Shown: positions 6,630-13,569 of the stretch, in pieces
Position numbering within the stretch: the stretch's first letter is position 1
Layout of the letters: each line of letters starts with the position of its first letter
Origin: UMGS1387 sp045646465
Lineage (GTDB): Bacteria; Bacillota; Clostridia; Oscillospirales; CAG-382
DNA: 15,808 nt
Direction: 5' to 3'
NCBI GenBank assembly: GCA_045646465.1
Contig: JAZRKT010000087.1
Location: forward strand, 1-15,808
Made by a program: the position numbers and the translations under genes
The notes under the pieces: generated by a model
Databases searched by the model: none
What the model saw: only the letters and a program-made list of their open reading frames with translations
Told to the model about the DNA's origin: nothing

Positions 6630-8039
6630 TTAAAATGCGTTATATAAAAACGGGTTAAAGCTGTTGCCTGCAAGATGTGCTGTTGAGAAAACAATAAGCA
6701 CGGCAATAAGGGCAAGACGTGCAACGTTTGCAGCGATCGATACAGGTGCGTTGAGTTTTGATAAACCGAAATACAGTCTTTCAAGATATTTCATAACAGG
6801 CATACAAAGAACAACCGCAAGTATTATCCAGAAAATGTTGTTAATAAGTTCTGTATTTAAGTCAAAGCTTGTAAACACCTTGTTGGCACCGAACATAACC
6901 TTAATGTATCCTGCCGCCGTTGACAGACTTTCGAATTTAAAGAACACAAATCCTATATTTACTACAACAAGCAGATATATGTGTCTGATAAATGCAGGGA
7001 TTTTTTCAAAGTAATTTTTGAATATTCTTTCGAGGCATATAAACAGGCCGTTGTACAGACCCCATATTACAAAATTCCAACTTGCACCGTGCCAGAAGCC
7101 TGTAAGAAACCATACTATAAACAGGTTTCTGAAAACATTATGTCTGTTTCCACCTAGAGGAATATAAACATAGTCGCGGAAGAACGAGCCGAGAGTCATA
7201 TGCCACCTACGCCAAAACTCGCTGACAGACTTGGATATGTAGGGGTAGTTGAAGTTTTCTGGAAAGTCAAATCCGAATATTTTGCCAAGACCTATAGCCA
7301 TATCTGAATAACCTGAAAAGTCGTAGTAAAGCTGTATTGTGTACATTATGATGCCAAACCAGGCACCGAAAGTCGTAAGTCCGTCAAGTGTGCCCGACAT
7401 ATACTTGTCAACAAATACGCCCGCAGCATTTGCAATAATTACCTTTTTTCCGAGACCCACGGCAAATCTGTAAACACCGCAAGAAAAATGGGGGATAGAC
7501 AGATTTCGCTTTTCAATTTCTTTTTCAACATCGCTGTATCGGACAATAGGACCTGCTACAAGCTGAAAATACATAGATAGGTAGAGAATATATTTGGAAA
7601 ACTTAGGCTGTGCGGGAGTAGTTCCTCTGTAAACGTCAATAATATAGGTAAGAGTCTGAAATGTGTAAAATGAAATGCCGATAGGTAAAGCAAATTTGGG
7701 TACGTACAGAGAAAGACCCGTTATTGCATTAATGTTGGACATAAAGAAGCCTAAATACTTGAATACAAAGAATATACCTATGTCAGTTATAATTGACAGT
7801 AACAACGCACGTTTTGCCTTGGTTGTGCCTCTGTTTTCTTCAATAGTTCTTGCGTGACGGTAATCAAGATAAGCCGTCAACACAAGCAAAAACACCCAAA
7901 CCGGTTCGCCCCAAGCATAAAACAGTAGGGAAAATGCAATAAGAATGGCATTTTTCACCTTAAGAGACGGCACGGTAAAGTATAATATAAGATTAAGGGG
8001 CAAAAATATATACAGAAACAAAAGACTTGCAAAAATCAT
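6630..8039 (-). CDS. MBOAT-family membrane O-acyltransferase (AlgI/DltB-like)
   Basis: The 469-residue polytopic protein carries AlgI/DltB signatures: LPIGISFYTFQTLTYIID (119-135), LYYDFSGYSDMAIGLG (237-252), FWRRWHMTLGSFFRDYVYIP (275-294, His280) and TGFWHGASWNFVIWG (313-327, His317, the conserved MBOAT histidine). The family moves acetyl or other acyl groups across the membrane onto cell-wall or exported polysaccharides; the substrate here is unknown. AlgI-type proteins normally work with an SGNH/AlgX/AlgJ or DltD-like partner, and none lies next to this gene. It is the first gene of the five-gene operon and lies 26 bp upstream of parB. GGAG nine bases before the ATG supports the start. The divergent spoVAC begins 29 bp away, so the promoter must overlap the spoVAC coding start (candidate -10 TATTAT, complement of 8064-8069). 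Confidence 0.9.
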   Translation of the reverse strand: MIFASLLFLYIFLPLNLILYFTVPSLKVKNAILIAFSLLFYAWGEPVWVFLLVLTAYLDYRHARTIEENRGTTKAKRALLLSIITDIGIFFVFKYLGFFMSNINAITGLSLYVPKFALPIGISFYTFQTLTYIIDVYRGTTPAQPKFSKYILYLSMYFQLVAGPIVRYSDVEKEIEKRNLSIPHFSCGVYRFAVGLGKKVIIANAAGVFVDKYMSGTLDGLTTFGAWFGIIMYTIQLYYDFSGYSDMAIGLGKIFGFDFPENFNYPYISKSVSEFWRRWHMTLGSFFRDYVYIPLGGNRHNVFRNLFIVWFLTGFWHGASWNFVIWGLYNGLFICLERIFKNYFEKIPAFIRHIYLLVVVNIGFVFFKFESLSTAAGYIKVMFGANKVFTSFDLNTELINNIFWIILAVVLCMPVMKYLERLYFGLSKLNAPVSIAANVARLALIAVLIVFSTAHLAGNSFNPFLYNAF

Positions 8040-8043
8040 TATA
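8013..8043 (+). promoter_or_regulatory. Possible forespore (sigma-G/F-like) promoter of spoVAC
   Basis: CATTATA at 8037-8043 fits the CATNNTA -10 pattern of sigma-F/sigma-G promoters and would put the start at about 8050, just before the ribosome binding site. The matching -35 (about 8013-8018, CAGAAA) is poor. The call rests on the -10 and on the known forespore expression of spoVA genes. Confidence 0.25.
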
Positions 8044-8068
8044 TCATCTCCGAAGGGATTGTAATAAT

Positions 8069-8530
8069 ATGGATAAGCGTAAATTCAACGAAAACGAAAA
8101 AGAAAAATTCAGAAAATATGCCGAGAAAAAGTCGCCTGATTCCAATCTTTTAAAGGATATTGTTTTCTCCTTTCTTGTAGGAGGTGCAATCTGCACGGCA
8201 GGGCAGGCAATTGCAGAGCTTTACAAGGCTCTGGGTGTGTCACAGAACAACGTAAAAATTCTTTTGCCCTGTACACTTATAGTTTTGTCAAACATAATGA
8301 CCGTTTTAGGATTGTACGGCAAAATTGCAAAGTTTGCAGGCGCAGGTACTCTTGTGCCCATAACGGGCTTTGCAAATGCAATTTGTTCTGTGTCAATTGA
8401 TAGTAAAGCCGAAGGCTACATTCTTGGTGTCGGTGCTAAAATGTTTACTATAGCGGGACCCGTTATTCTGTATGGCACAGCATCTTCAGTAATATACGGC
8501 ATTATATATTATTTTCTGACACTTAATTAA
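8069..8530 (+). CDS. spoVAC: Stage V sporulation protein AC (SpoVAC)
   Basis: The 153-residue protein has a basic N-terminus and several TM helices, with the family's conserved stretches: FLVGGAICTAGQAI (near 32-45), KFAGAGTLVPITGFANA and EGYILGVGAKMF, then AGPVILYG. SpoVAC is an inner-membrane channel subunit that moves Ca-dipicolinic acid into the forespore and out at germination. The length is usual for the family. An in-frame ATG 42 bases earlier (8027) is rejected because GAAGGGA at 8052-8058 serves the ATG at 8069 and the protein aligns from MDKRKF. Normally spoVAC is followed by spoVAD and spoVAE; here the next gene is convergent and overlaps its last 4 bp, so it is a single-gene unit. 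It shows that the organism descends from spore formers and probably still sporulates. Confidence 0.93.
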   Translation: MDKRKFNENEKEKFRKYAEKKSPDSNLLKDIVFSFLVGGAICTAGQAIAELYKALGVSQNNVKILLPCTLIVLSNIMTVLGLYGKIAKFAGAGTLVPITGFANAICSVSIDSKAEGYILGVGAKMFTIAGPVILYGTASSVIYGIIYYFLTLN

Positions 8531-9153
8531 AAATCTATACGTTCCAGCTCAATTGCCGCATTTGCATCAAACCGTGTACGTGCGGCAATTTCTTTTTTGT
8601 TGGCACATACCTTACACACAATGTCGGCCTTGTCATAGTCAATTAAAACCTTAATGGCACTGCTTCCGCATCTGCATTTGATTTTTTTGTTTTTGTCAAG
8701 CTCGCCGATAGCAAAGAGCACCTCTCTCATAACACCTGTATCAGCAACAATCACTGAGGCGTCCTTGGCATTTAAGTCTTCTTCCTTGGTTTCTTCAATC
8801 ATAGCTCTGATAAGTGCACCGCTTGCATCTATTTCATCGTCAACAAGATCCACGTCCTGACCGATAAAGCAGATGTCAAGTCCTGTAAAAGAGCAGGGAA
8901 AGGTATAAACATCCTTGCCGAAAAACATTTCAGCTGAGATTTTAAAGGGATGTGAATGAGGACACATAAGGCAGGGAACGGTCATACTCACGGTGTCGCC
9001 AGGAAGCATCGATATTTCCATCTGCGATTTATGGCATTGTATACAAGTTAAATTAAACCTGTTTTTAAGACGTTCACGTGTTACGTCAAAGGTAATAACC
9101 GCACCGCATACGGGACAGCGGTATGCAACTCTTGTTTTACTGTTAGAATCCAT
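8527..9153 (-). CDS. Zinc-ribbon protein with multiple CxxC pairs (CpXC-like)
   Basis: The 208-residue soluble protein has Cys pairs at C13/C16 (YRCPVCG), C37/C40 (LTCIQCH), C61/C64 (VPCLMCPHSH), C160/C162 (KCRCG) and C180/C183 (VCKVC), spaced like two treble-clef or rubredoxin-type zinc sites. The N-terminal CPxC with beta-rich flanks resembles the CpXC domain of Firmicutes; I assign that loosely. No catalytic motif is visible. The start is set at the ATG at 9153, with CAGGAG seven bases upstream; an earlier ATG (9192) lies inside the glycosylase gene and adds 13 residues without a good ribosome binding site. It sits 14 bp after the glycosylase gene, in the same transcript. Its stop overlaps the convergent spoVAC by 4 bp. 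Function is unknown; zinc-dependent protein or nucleic-acid binding is possible. Confidence 0.75.
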   Translation of the reverse strand: MDSNSKTRVAYRCPVCGAVITFDVTRERLKNRFNLTCIQCHKSQMEISMLPGDTVSMTVPCLMCPHSHPFKISAEMFFGKDVYTFPCSFTGLDICFIGQDVDLVDDEIDASGALIRAMIEETKEEDLNAKDASVIVADTGVMREVLFAIGELDKNKKIKCRCGSSAIKVLIDYDKADIVCKVCANKKEIAARTRFDANAAIELERIDF

Positions 9154-9167
9154 TTTAAACTCCTGTA

Positions 9168-10004
9168 TTATAGATACACATTGTTCTGACATCTTTCGTA
9201 GTAGAAAAGGTATTGTTGCGCTATTCCTGCATAGCTTGACGAAAAGTGTGGGTTAACCTTGTCTTTATAGTACTTGGCAAGAATCTTTTTTACCCAAACG
9301 TCCACGGGAAAAGCATCGTGCTTAGAAAAGCCGAACAGCAAAGCACAGGAAGCAACCTTGGGACCTACTCCCGATACCTTTTGCAAGGCTTCAAGAGCAT
9401 CCTCAAGGGGCATACCGCAAATGCCGTCAAGATTCAGTTCTCCTTCTACAACCTTCTTTGCGCAGTCATATATGTACTTTGCACGAAAGCCCGTTTTAAG
9501 AGCAAATAAACCGTCAACTCCTGCCATGTATAAAGCTTGTGCGGTAGGAAAAGCATATCTGTCAATTCCGTCAGAACAGGCAATCTTTTCGCCGTAAGTC
9601 CTTGACATATTTTCAATTATGCCCTTGATTCTTGGAATATTATTGTTCTGACTGATAATAAAAGAACACAGTGCTTCCCACGGCTCCTGCTTGAGAATAC
9701 GTATGCCAGATGAAAACTTTGCAGCATTATACAAAATTTCATCATCTTCAAATCCCGACATAATCATACCGTAGTCGGTATCAAGGTCAAAAAAACTGTG
9801 CCAGATTCTGTCAAAGGTATCTTTATCGGTATTGAAAATCAGTTCATTATCATTTTGCTTGACTTCAAGATAAGTAGAAAAAGCAACGCCGCAGTATGTA
9901 TTTTCTTTGTCTGGGTGCTTATTGAATCTGAAGCACTGACCGCAGTCAAAAATCTGTGTTATATCAAAATTTGAAGGTCTTTCTATAGTTAAAGAAGGTG
10001 ACAT
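9168..10004 (-). CDS. ogg: 8-oxoguanine DNA glycosylase/AP lyase, OGG1 type
   Basis: The 278-residue protein has the bacterial OGG1 layout: an N-terminal OGG_N domain with FDCGQCFRF (19-27), an all-helical domain with FIISQNNNIPRI (115-126), and the HhH-GPD core LQKVSGVGPKVASCALLFGF followed by HDAFPVDVWVKK. Lys216 in GVGPK is the Schiff-base nucleophile and Asp235 in FPVDV the catalytic acid; both are present. It removes 8-oxoguanine opposite C and nicks the abasic site (base excision repair). AGGAGG five bases upstream fixes the start. It is the first gene of a two-gene transcript with the zinc-ribbon protein. A candidate promoter lies about 10015-10055 on the - strand (TTGTCT, 18-bp spacer, TAAATA), shared with the divergent DUF6062-like gene. 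Confidence 0.92.
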   Translation of the reverse strand: MSPSLTIERPSNFDITQIFDCGQCFRFNKHPDKENTYCGVAFSTYLEVKQNDNELIFNTDKDTFDRIWHSFFDLDTDYGMIMSGFEDDEILYNAAKFSSGIRILKQEPWEALCSFIISQNNNIPRIKGIIENMSRTYGEKIACSDGIDRYAFPTAQALYMAGVDGLFALKTGFRAKYIYDCAKKVVEGELNLDGICGMPLEDALEALQKVSGVGPKVASCALLFGFSKHDAFPVDVWVKKILAKYYKDKVNPHFSSSYAGIAQQYLFYYERCQNNVYL

Positions 10005-10091
10005 ATTTCCTCCTAAACGATATTATTTACAAGTAGTTGTTGAAAAAAGACAAATAAAGTGATACCATATCATAAAAGGATGGTGCAAAAA

Positions 10092-10781
10092 ATGGATGAA
10101 AAAATATATACTATACCTGTCAACGAAGCCTTCGACGAAAAATGCGGATGTCCCTTCTGCAATCTTAAAAGAAAGCTGGAGGACACCGAGCGTGAGCTTA
10201 TAATGGGTGCCTCAATGATGGAGCCTGATATTAGAATCAGAACCAATAAGCTTGGCTTCTGCAAAAAGCATTTTGGCAAAATGTTCCAGATGAATAACCG
10301 CCTCAGCCTTGCGCTGATGCTTGAAAGCCACCTTGACGAGGTAAAGGGGAAAACTGTAATCTGGAAAAACTCGCTTCTCGGCAAGGATAACACCAAAAAA
10401 GCTTCCGAAAATATGGAAGAAATCAAAAACAGCTGTTACATATGCGAAAAAACTTCCGAGAAGTTTGAAAAAATGATGCTGTGTGCAATCATCCTGTGGC
10501 AAAACGGAAATGAATTTAAAGAAAAAATGTCAGCGCAGCCATATTTTTGTCTTGAGCACGCAAGCTTGTTTCTTGAATATGGACGGATAAAGCTGGACAA
10601 AAAATCCTTTGCCGCCTTTGCAGAACAGCTGTCGTCAATACAAACCTCTTACATAGAGTCTCTTAAGGACGATGTATCGTGGTTTTGTAAAAAGTTTGAT
10701 TACCGCTACGACAATGAGCCGTGGGGTAACTCGAAGGACTCGGTTGAAAGAGCAATTAAGTTTCTACAGGGAGATTATTGA
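10092..10781 (+). CDS. DUF6062-like Cys/His protein
   Basis: The 229-residue protein begins MDEKIYTIPVNEAF, typical of the family of unknown function I know as DUF6062. It has two similar Cys/His blocks: CGCPFC (C18-C23) with GFCKKHF (C57, H60), and CYIC (C115, C118) with YFCLEHA (C153, H156). The C-to-C distance is about 37-38 residues in both, pointing to two zinc sites from an internal duplication. The ATG at 10092 is preferred over ATGs at 10059 and 10080 because AAAGGATGG (10075-10083) is properly spaced from it and sits directly against the one at 10080. It is divergent from the glycosylase gene and its last 7 bp overlap the convergent rex. No TM helix or signal peptide is seen, so it is cytosolic. 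The role is unknown. Confidence 0.75.
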   Translation: MDEKIYTIPVNEAFDEKCGCPFCNLKRKLEDTERELIMGASMMEPDIRIRTNKLGFCKKHFGKMFQMNNRLSLALMLESHLDEVKGKTVIWKNSLLGKDNTKKASENMEEIKNSCYICEKTSEKFEKMMLCAIILWQNGNEFKEKMSAQPYFCLEHASLFLEYGRIKLDKKSFAAFAEQLSSIQTSYIESLKDDVSWFCKKFDYRYDNEPWGNSKDSVERAIKFLQGDY

Positions 10782-11431
10782 TTCTGTGTCTTGTCACAAC
10801 AGATGTCATAGCACAAAGCCATAAGGGAATCTCCAAGATGCACGTTTTCGACAAAAATGTTCTTCTTTGAACGAATGTCTATTTCAGCATTTGAAAAGTT
10901 CCAAAAGCCCTTGACACCCACATCTGCAAGAAGGGCAACCGTGTCATTTGCAAATGCCTTGGGAATTGCAATAACGGCTATATCAACTTCGTTTGCCTTG
11001 CAGAAATCAGACATATTTTTGACATCGCTGACTTCAAGATCATTGTACTTTGTTCCGATAACCGACGGGTCTGAATCAAAAAGGCCCGAAATTTTTATGC
11101 CTCTTTTTTCAAAGAGGGGATTATTTACAAGAGCCTTGCCGATGTTACCCATACCGACAATTATACACTTGATTCCGCTGTCAACGCCGAGAATATGGGA
11201 TATTTCTGAATACAGACTCTTAACATTATAGCCGTAGCCTTGCTGACCGAAGCCGCCAAAGTTGTTTAAATCCTGTCTTATCTGACTTGCGGTTATATTC
11301 ATCTTTTCGGAAAGCTCTCGTGATGAAATGCGCATTGTATCGTTTCTGATGAGCTCTCTTAAATATCTGAAGTAACGGGGAAGTCTTCTGATGACAGCTG
11401 TTGATATTTTCTTTTGATTGTTATTATTCAT
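10775..11431 (-). CDS. rex: Redox-sensing transcriptional repressor Rex
   Basis: The 218-residue protein has an N-terminal winged-helix domain (about 10-80; ISSRELSEKMNITASQIRQD, then FGGFGQQGYGYNV, typical of Rex) and a Rossmann domain starting at about residue 87 with IIVGMGNIGKAL (Gly93, Gly95, Gly98). A C-terminal helix follows, swapped between dimer subunits in known structures. Rex represses fermentation and respiration genes when NAD+ is high and leaves DNA when NADH binds. AAGGTGA six bases upstream supports the start. The 200 bp upstream hold a cluster of DnaA-box-like sequences rather than a clear Rex operator, which raises the possibility of cell-cycle-linked control. The 3' end overlaps the convergent DUF6062-like gene by 7 bp. 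All family hallmarks are intact. Confidence 0.95.
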   Translation of the reverse strand: MNNNNQKKISTAVIRRLPRYFRYLRELIRNDTMRISSRELSEKMNITASQIRQDLNNFGGFGQQGYGYNVKSLYSEISHILGVDSGIKCIIVGMGNIGKALVNNPLFEKRGIKISGLFDSDPSVIGTKYNDLEVSDVKNMSDFCKANEVDIAVIAIPKAFANDTVALLADVGVKGFWNFSNAEIDIRSKKNIFVENVHLGDSLMALCYDICCDKTQNQ

Positions 11432-11468
11432 TGTTTCACCTTATATATAAAGAATTGGGTTTACATAA

Positions 11469-11572
11469 TAATCCACATTATCCACCGAGTTTTCCACATT
11501 TTACGGCGGATTATTTTAAAAATAAGCAAGCAAATACGTGATTTCCCTTGATTTTCCACAGAATATTCCACA
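11469..11572 (+). promoter_or_regulatory. Cluster of five co-oriented DnaA-box-like sequences upstream of rex
   Basis: Against TTATCCACA, the + strand has TAATCCACA (11469-11477), TTATCCACC (11478-11486), TTTTCCACA (11490-11498), TTTTCCACA (11552-11560) and TATTCCACA (11564-11572). The first four differ at one position, the last at two. All point the same way; start-to-start steps are 9, 12, 62 and 12 bp. The cluster fills the 200-bp gap between rex and tsaD. A very AT-rich stretch (11606-11635) flanks it. Confidence 0.6.
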
Positions 11573-11631
11573 TTTTTTCAAGTGTGCTTTAAGGAAAACT
11601 GTCGAATTATGTAAATTAATATATATACATT

Positions 11632-12672
11632 TTATGCCTCTTCGACGCTTTTGGTGGCATAAGCATTAAGACTTTCATCTGCTGTTTTTCCTGCCAAAGT
11701 GTACTCATAATATGCCTGTGCACCTATCATTACTGCGTTGTCACCGCAAAGGTGAAGGGGAGGAACATAAAGCTTTACGCCGTATTTATCGGACAGAGCA
11801 CGTAAAGCGTCTCTGATGTGGCTGTTGGCACTTACACCACCAGCAAGAACAAGCTTACGAGACGAAAAATTTTCGGCATCGTTAAACAACAGCTCAATTC
11901 TTTTTATTATTGCCTTTACAACAGCTGCCGTAAAGGAGGCGGCAATATTTGCTTCGCTAAATTCTGTATCGTTTTGCTTAAGCATATGTAAATGATTGAT
12001 ACCTGCAGTCTTAAGACCAGAAAAGGTAAAATCATAAGGATTATCCTTAACAGAACCTTGTGGAAAATCGACATACTCTTTATTGCCCTCATAAGCAAGC
12101 TTGTCCATCTTAGCACCGCCAGGATACTGCAGACCGAGTAGCCTTGCAATTTTGTCAAAGGCTTCACCTGCGGCATCGTCTCTTGTCTGACCGAGAATTT
12201 TGAATTCACAGTAGGAGTTGACGTTGATAAGCGATGTGTGACCGCCTGACATAACAAGAGCTGAAAATGGAGGCTCAAGCTTTTCCTTGCCGTTGTTGCC
12301 GTCAAAATGAGTGTAGTTTGCGGCGATGTGTCCTCTGATGTGATGAACGGGGATAAGTGGCTTGTTAATGCTGTATGCAAGTGATTTTGCAAAGTTTACG
12401 CCGACAAGAAGCGCACCGATAAGGCCCGGACAATTTGTAACGGCAACTGCATCAATGTCATCCAACGTGAGCTGTGCTTCTTCAAGTGCCTCACGAGTCA
12501 GTCTTGAAATAGCTTCTGTATGTGCTCGGGATGCAATTTCGGGGACAACGCCGCCGTAAAGGGCATGTATTTCTATCTGAGATGCAATTCTATTTGAAAG
12601 TACCTTCCTGCCGTCTTCAACGACAGCTACCGCCGTCTCGTCGCAGGATGATTCAAAAGCCAAAATCTTCAT
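11632..12672 (-). CDS. tsaD: tRNA N6-adenosine threonylcarbamoyltransferase TsaD
   Basis: The 346-residue length is usual for TsaD (Gcp/YgjD). It opens with MKILAFESSCDETAVAVVED (ASKHA phosphate-1 region), has the metal-binding HHIRGHIAA (His111, His115), MSGGHTSLI (141-149), GEAFDKIARLLGL and PGG, and ends with AGGVSAN (278-284) and CGDNAVMIG (Asp311, the third metal ligand). It transfers threonylcarbamoyl from the adenylate onto A37 of ANN-decoding tRNAs, forming t6A, with TsaB and TsaE. It lies 9 bp downstream of rimI, last in the comEB operon. tsaB, often between rimI and tsaD, is absent here. The ribosome binding site is weak and distant (AAAGGA, about 13-14 bases), so translation may depend on coupling with rimI. 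No strong terminator follows. Confidence 0.96.
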   Translation of the reverse strand: MKILAFESSCDETAVAVVEDGRKVLSNRIASQIEIHALYGGVVPEIASRAHTEAISRLTREALEEAQLTLDDIDAVAVTNCPGLIGALLVGVNFAKSLAYSINKPLIPVHHIRGHIAANYTHFDGNNGKEKLEPPFSALVMSGGHTSLINVNSYCEFKILGQTRDDAAGEAFDKIARLLGLQYPGGAKMDKLAYEGNKEYVDFPQGSVKDNPYDFTFSGLKTAGINHLHMLKQNDTEFSEANIAASFTAAVVKAIIKRIELLFNDAENFSSRKLVLAGGVSANSHIRDALRALSDKYGVKLYVPPLHLCGDNAVMIGAQAYYEYTLAGKTADESLNAYATKSVEEA

Positions 12673-12681
12673 TTTGTGTAT

Positions 12682-13143
12682 TTATTCCTTTCGGGATGGG
12701 TATGTGTAATTCATAAGTACGGCATCCTCTTTTGGATTGCTGTAAAAGTTTTTTCGCTTGCCTTCAACTTTAAATCCGCATTTTTCGTAAAGAAACTGTG
12801 CAGGATGATTGGACTGTCTGACTTCAAGCGTTATAATCTCAGCGTTTTTAAGCTCACCGTCTTTAATGAGGTTGAGGATAAGCATTTCGCCCATACCCAT
12901 TCGTCTAAAATCAGGTGCGACCGCAACATTTGCAATCTGTATTTCCTCGAATATTTCGCAGTAAGTTATGTATCCAGCAACAACTCCGTCTTTTTCCACA
13001 GTCAAAATACGCCCGAAGGGGTTTTCACAAAACTGAAGCAAGGCATTTTCTGACCAAGGCTGTGAAAAGCAAAGTCTTTCTATTTCTGCAATACGGTGAA
13101 TATCTTTTGGAACATAATTTCTGATAATAATTTTGTCATTCAT
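12682..13143 (-). CDS. rimI: RimI-type N-alpha-acetyltransferase (GNAT)
   Basis: The 153-residue GNAT protein begins IIIRNYVPKDIHRIAEIE. It has the acetyl-CoA loop RRMGMGEMLI (about 80-89) preceded by IANVAVAPDF, and the RimI hallmark VRQSNHPAQFLYEKCGFK (about 108-125), then RKNFY. RimI acetylates the N-terminus of ribosomal protein S18; Firmicutes homologues may have wider targets. Its ATG overlaps the TGA of the upstream phosphatase gene (ATGA, 13140-13143), so it is translationally coupled, and tsaD follows after 9 bp. rimI next to tsaD is a common bacterial arrangement. The C-terminal tail YTYPSRKE is a few residues longer than in E. coli RimI, from memory. Confidence 0.92.
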   Translation of the reverse strand: MNDKIIIRNYVPKDIHRIAEIERLCFSQPWSENALLQFCENPFGRILTVEKDGVVAGYITYCEIFEEIQIANVAVAPDFRRMGMGEMLILNLIKDGELKNAEIITLEVRQSNHPAQFLYEKCGFKVEGKRKNFYSNPKEDAVLMNYTYPSRKE

Positions 13144-13568
13144 TTAATTTTCCCAAGCTTTTCAATAATTAACGCAACACCGTCGCTGATTTCATCAAGG
13201 CAAGAAAGATAAACATCTTTGTCACCTCCGTAAGGGTCGCTGATTTCCGATGGAAAGACATAAACCTTGTCAGCAAACTGCGGAAACATTGAGATAACCG
13301 CCCTTGCGTGATTTTCTGTCATACAGAAAATATAATCTGAATCAGCAATAAGCTTTTGCGAAACAGGCTTTGATGTGTAGTCAAAGTTAATCCCCTTAGC
13401 TGAAAGTGCACTCCTTGCACCTATACTGACAGGGGAGTGGTCGGCATAAATACCGCAGGAATCAGCTGTAAAAGGCATACCTAGCTTCGTCGCCTTACTG
13501 TTAAACACCGCCTGTGCCATAGGACTTCTGCAGGTGTTACCTGTACAGATAAACAACAGTTTTTTCAT
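13140..13568 (-). CDS. Low-molecular-weight phosphatase, likely protein-arginine phosphatase (YwlE-like)
   Basis: The 142-residue product starts MKKLLFICTGNTCRSPMAQA, the P-loop of LMW phosphatases: nucleophile Cys8, Arg14, Ser15. The general-acid loop is DPYGG near residue 116. In B. subtilis YwlE, Thr within CTGNTCRS gives specificity for phosphoarginine, where tyrosine phosphatases carry a larger residue. The same Thr12 is present here, so arginine dephosphorylation opposing an McsB-type kinase is favoured; tyrosine phosphatase or arsenate-reductase-like roles are less likely. The ATG at 13568 starts 1 bp after the deaminase stop, with weak GGAT upstream, implying coupling. A longer frame to 13619 lies inside the deaminase gene and is rejected. 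No mcsB/ctsR lies in the window. Confidence 0.85.
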   Translation of the reverse strand: MKKLLFICTGNTCRSPMAQAVFNSKATKLGMPFTADSCGIYADHSPVSIGARSALSAKGINFDYTSKPVSQKLIADSDYIFCMTENHARAVISMFPQFADKVYVFPSEISDPYGGDKDVYLSCLDEISDGVALIIEKLGKIK

Positions 13569-13569
13569 T

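Noticed and set aside
9070..9085. CACGTG-centred parS-like site (CGTTCACGTGTTAC)
   Set aside because: Only about 10 of 16 positions match TGTTTCACGTGAAACA, the outer arms are wrong, and it lies within coding sequence.
9246..9597. Two overlapping + strand reading frames opposite the glycosylase gene
   Set aside because: Antisense shadows of a well-supported gene, with no ribosome binding site or family resemblance.
10059..10091. Longer start for the DUF6062-like protein
   Set aside because: The ribosome binding site at 10075-10083 falls inside the extension, and the family begins near MDEKIYTIP.
11420..11445. TTGTTTCACC upstream of rex as a Rex operator (autoregulation)
   Set aside because: Only one half-site-like run, with no inverted partner.
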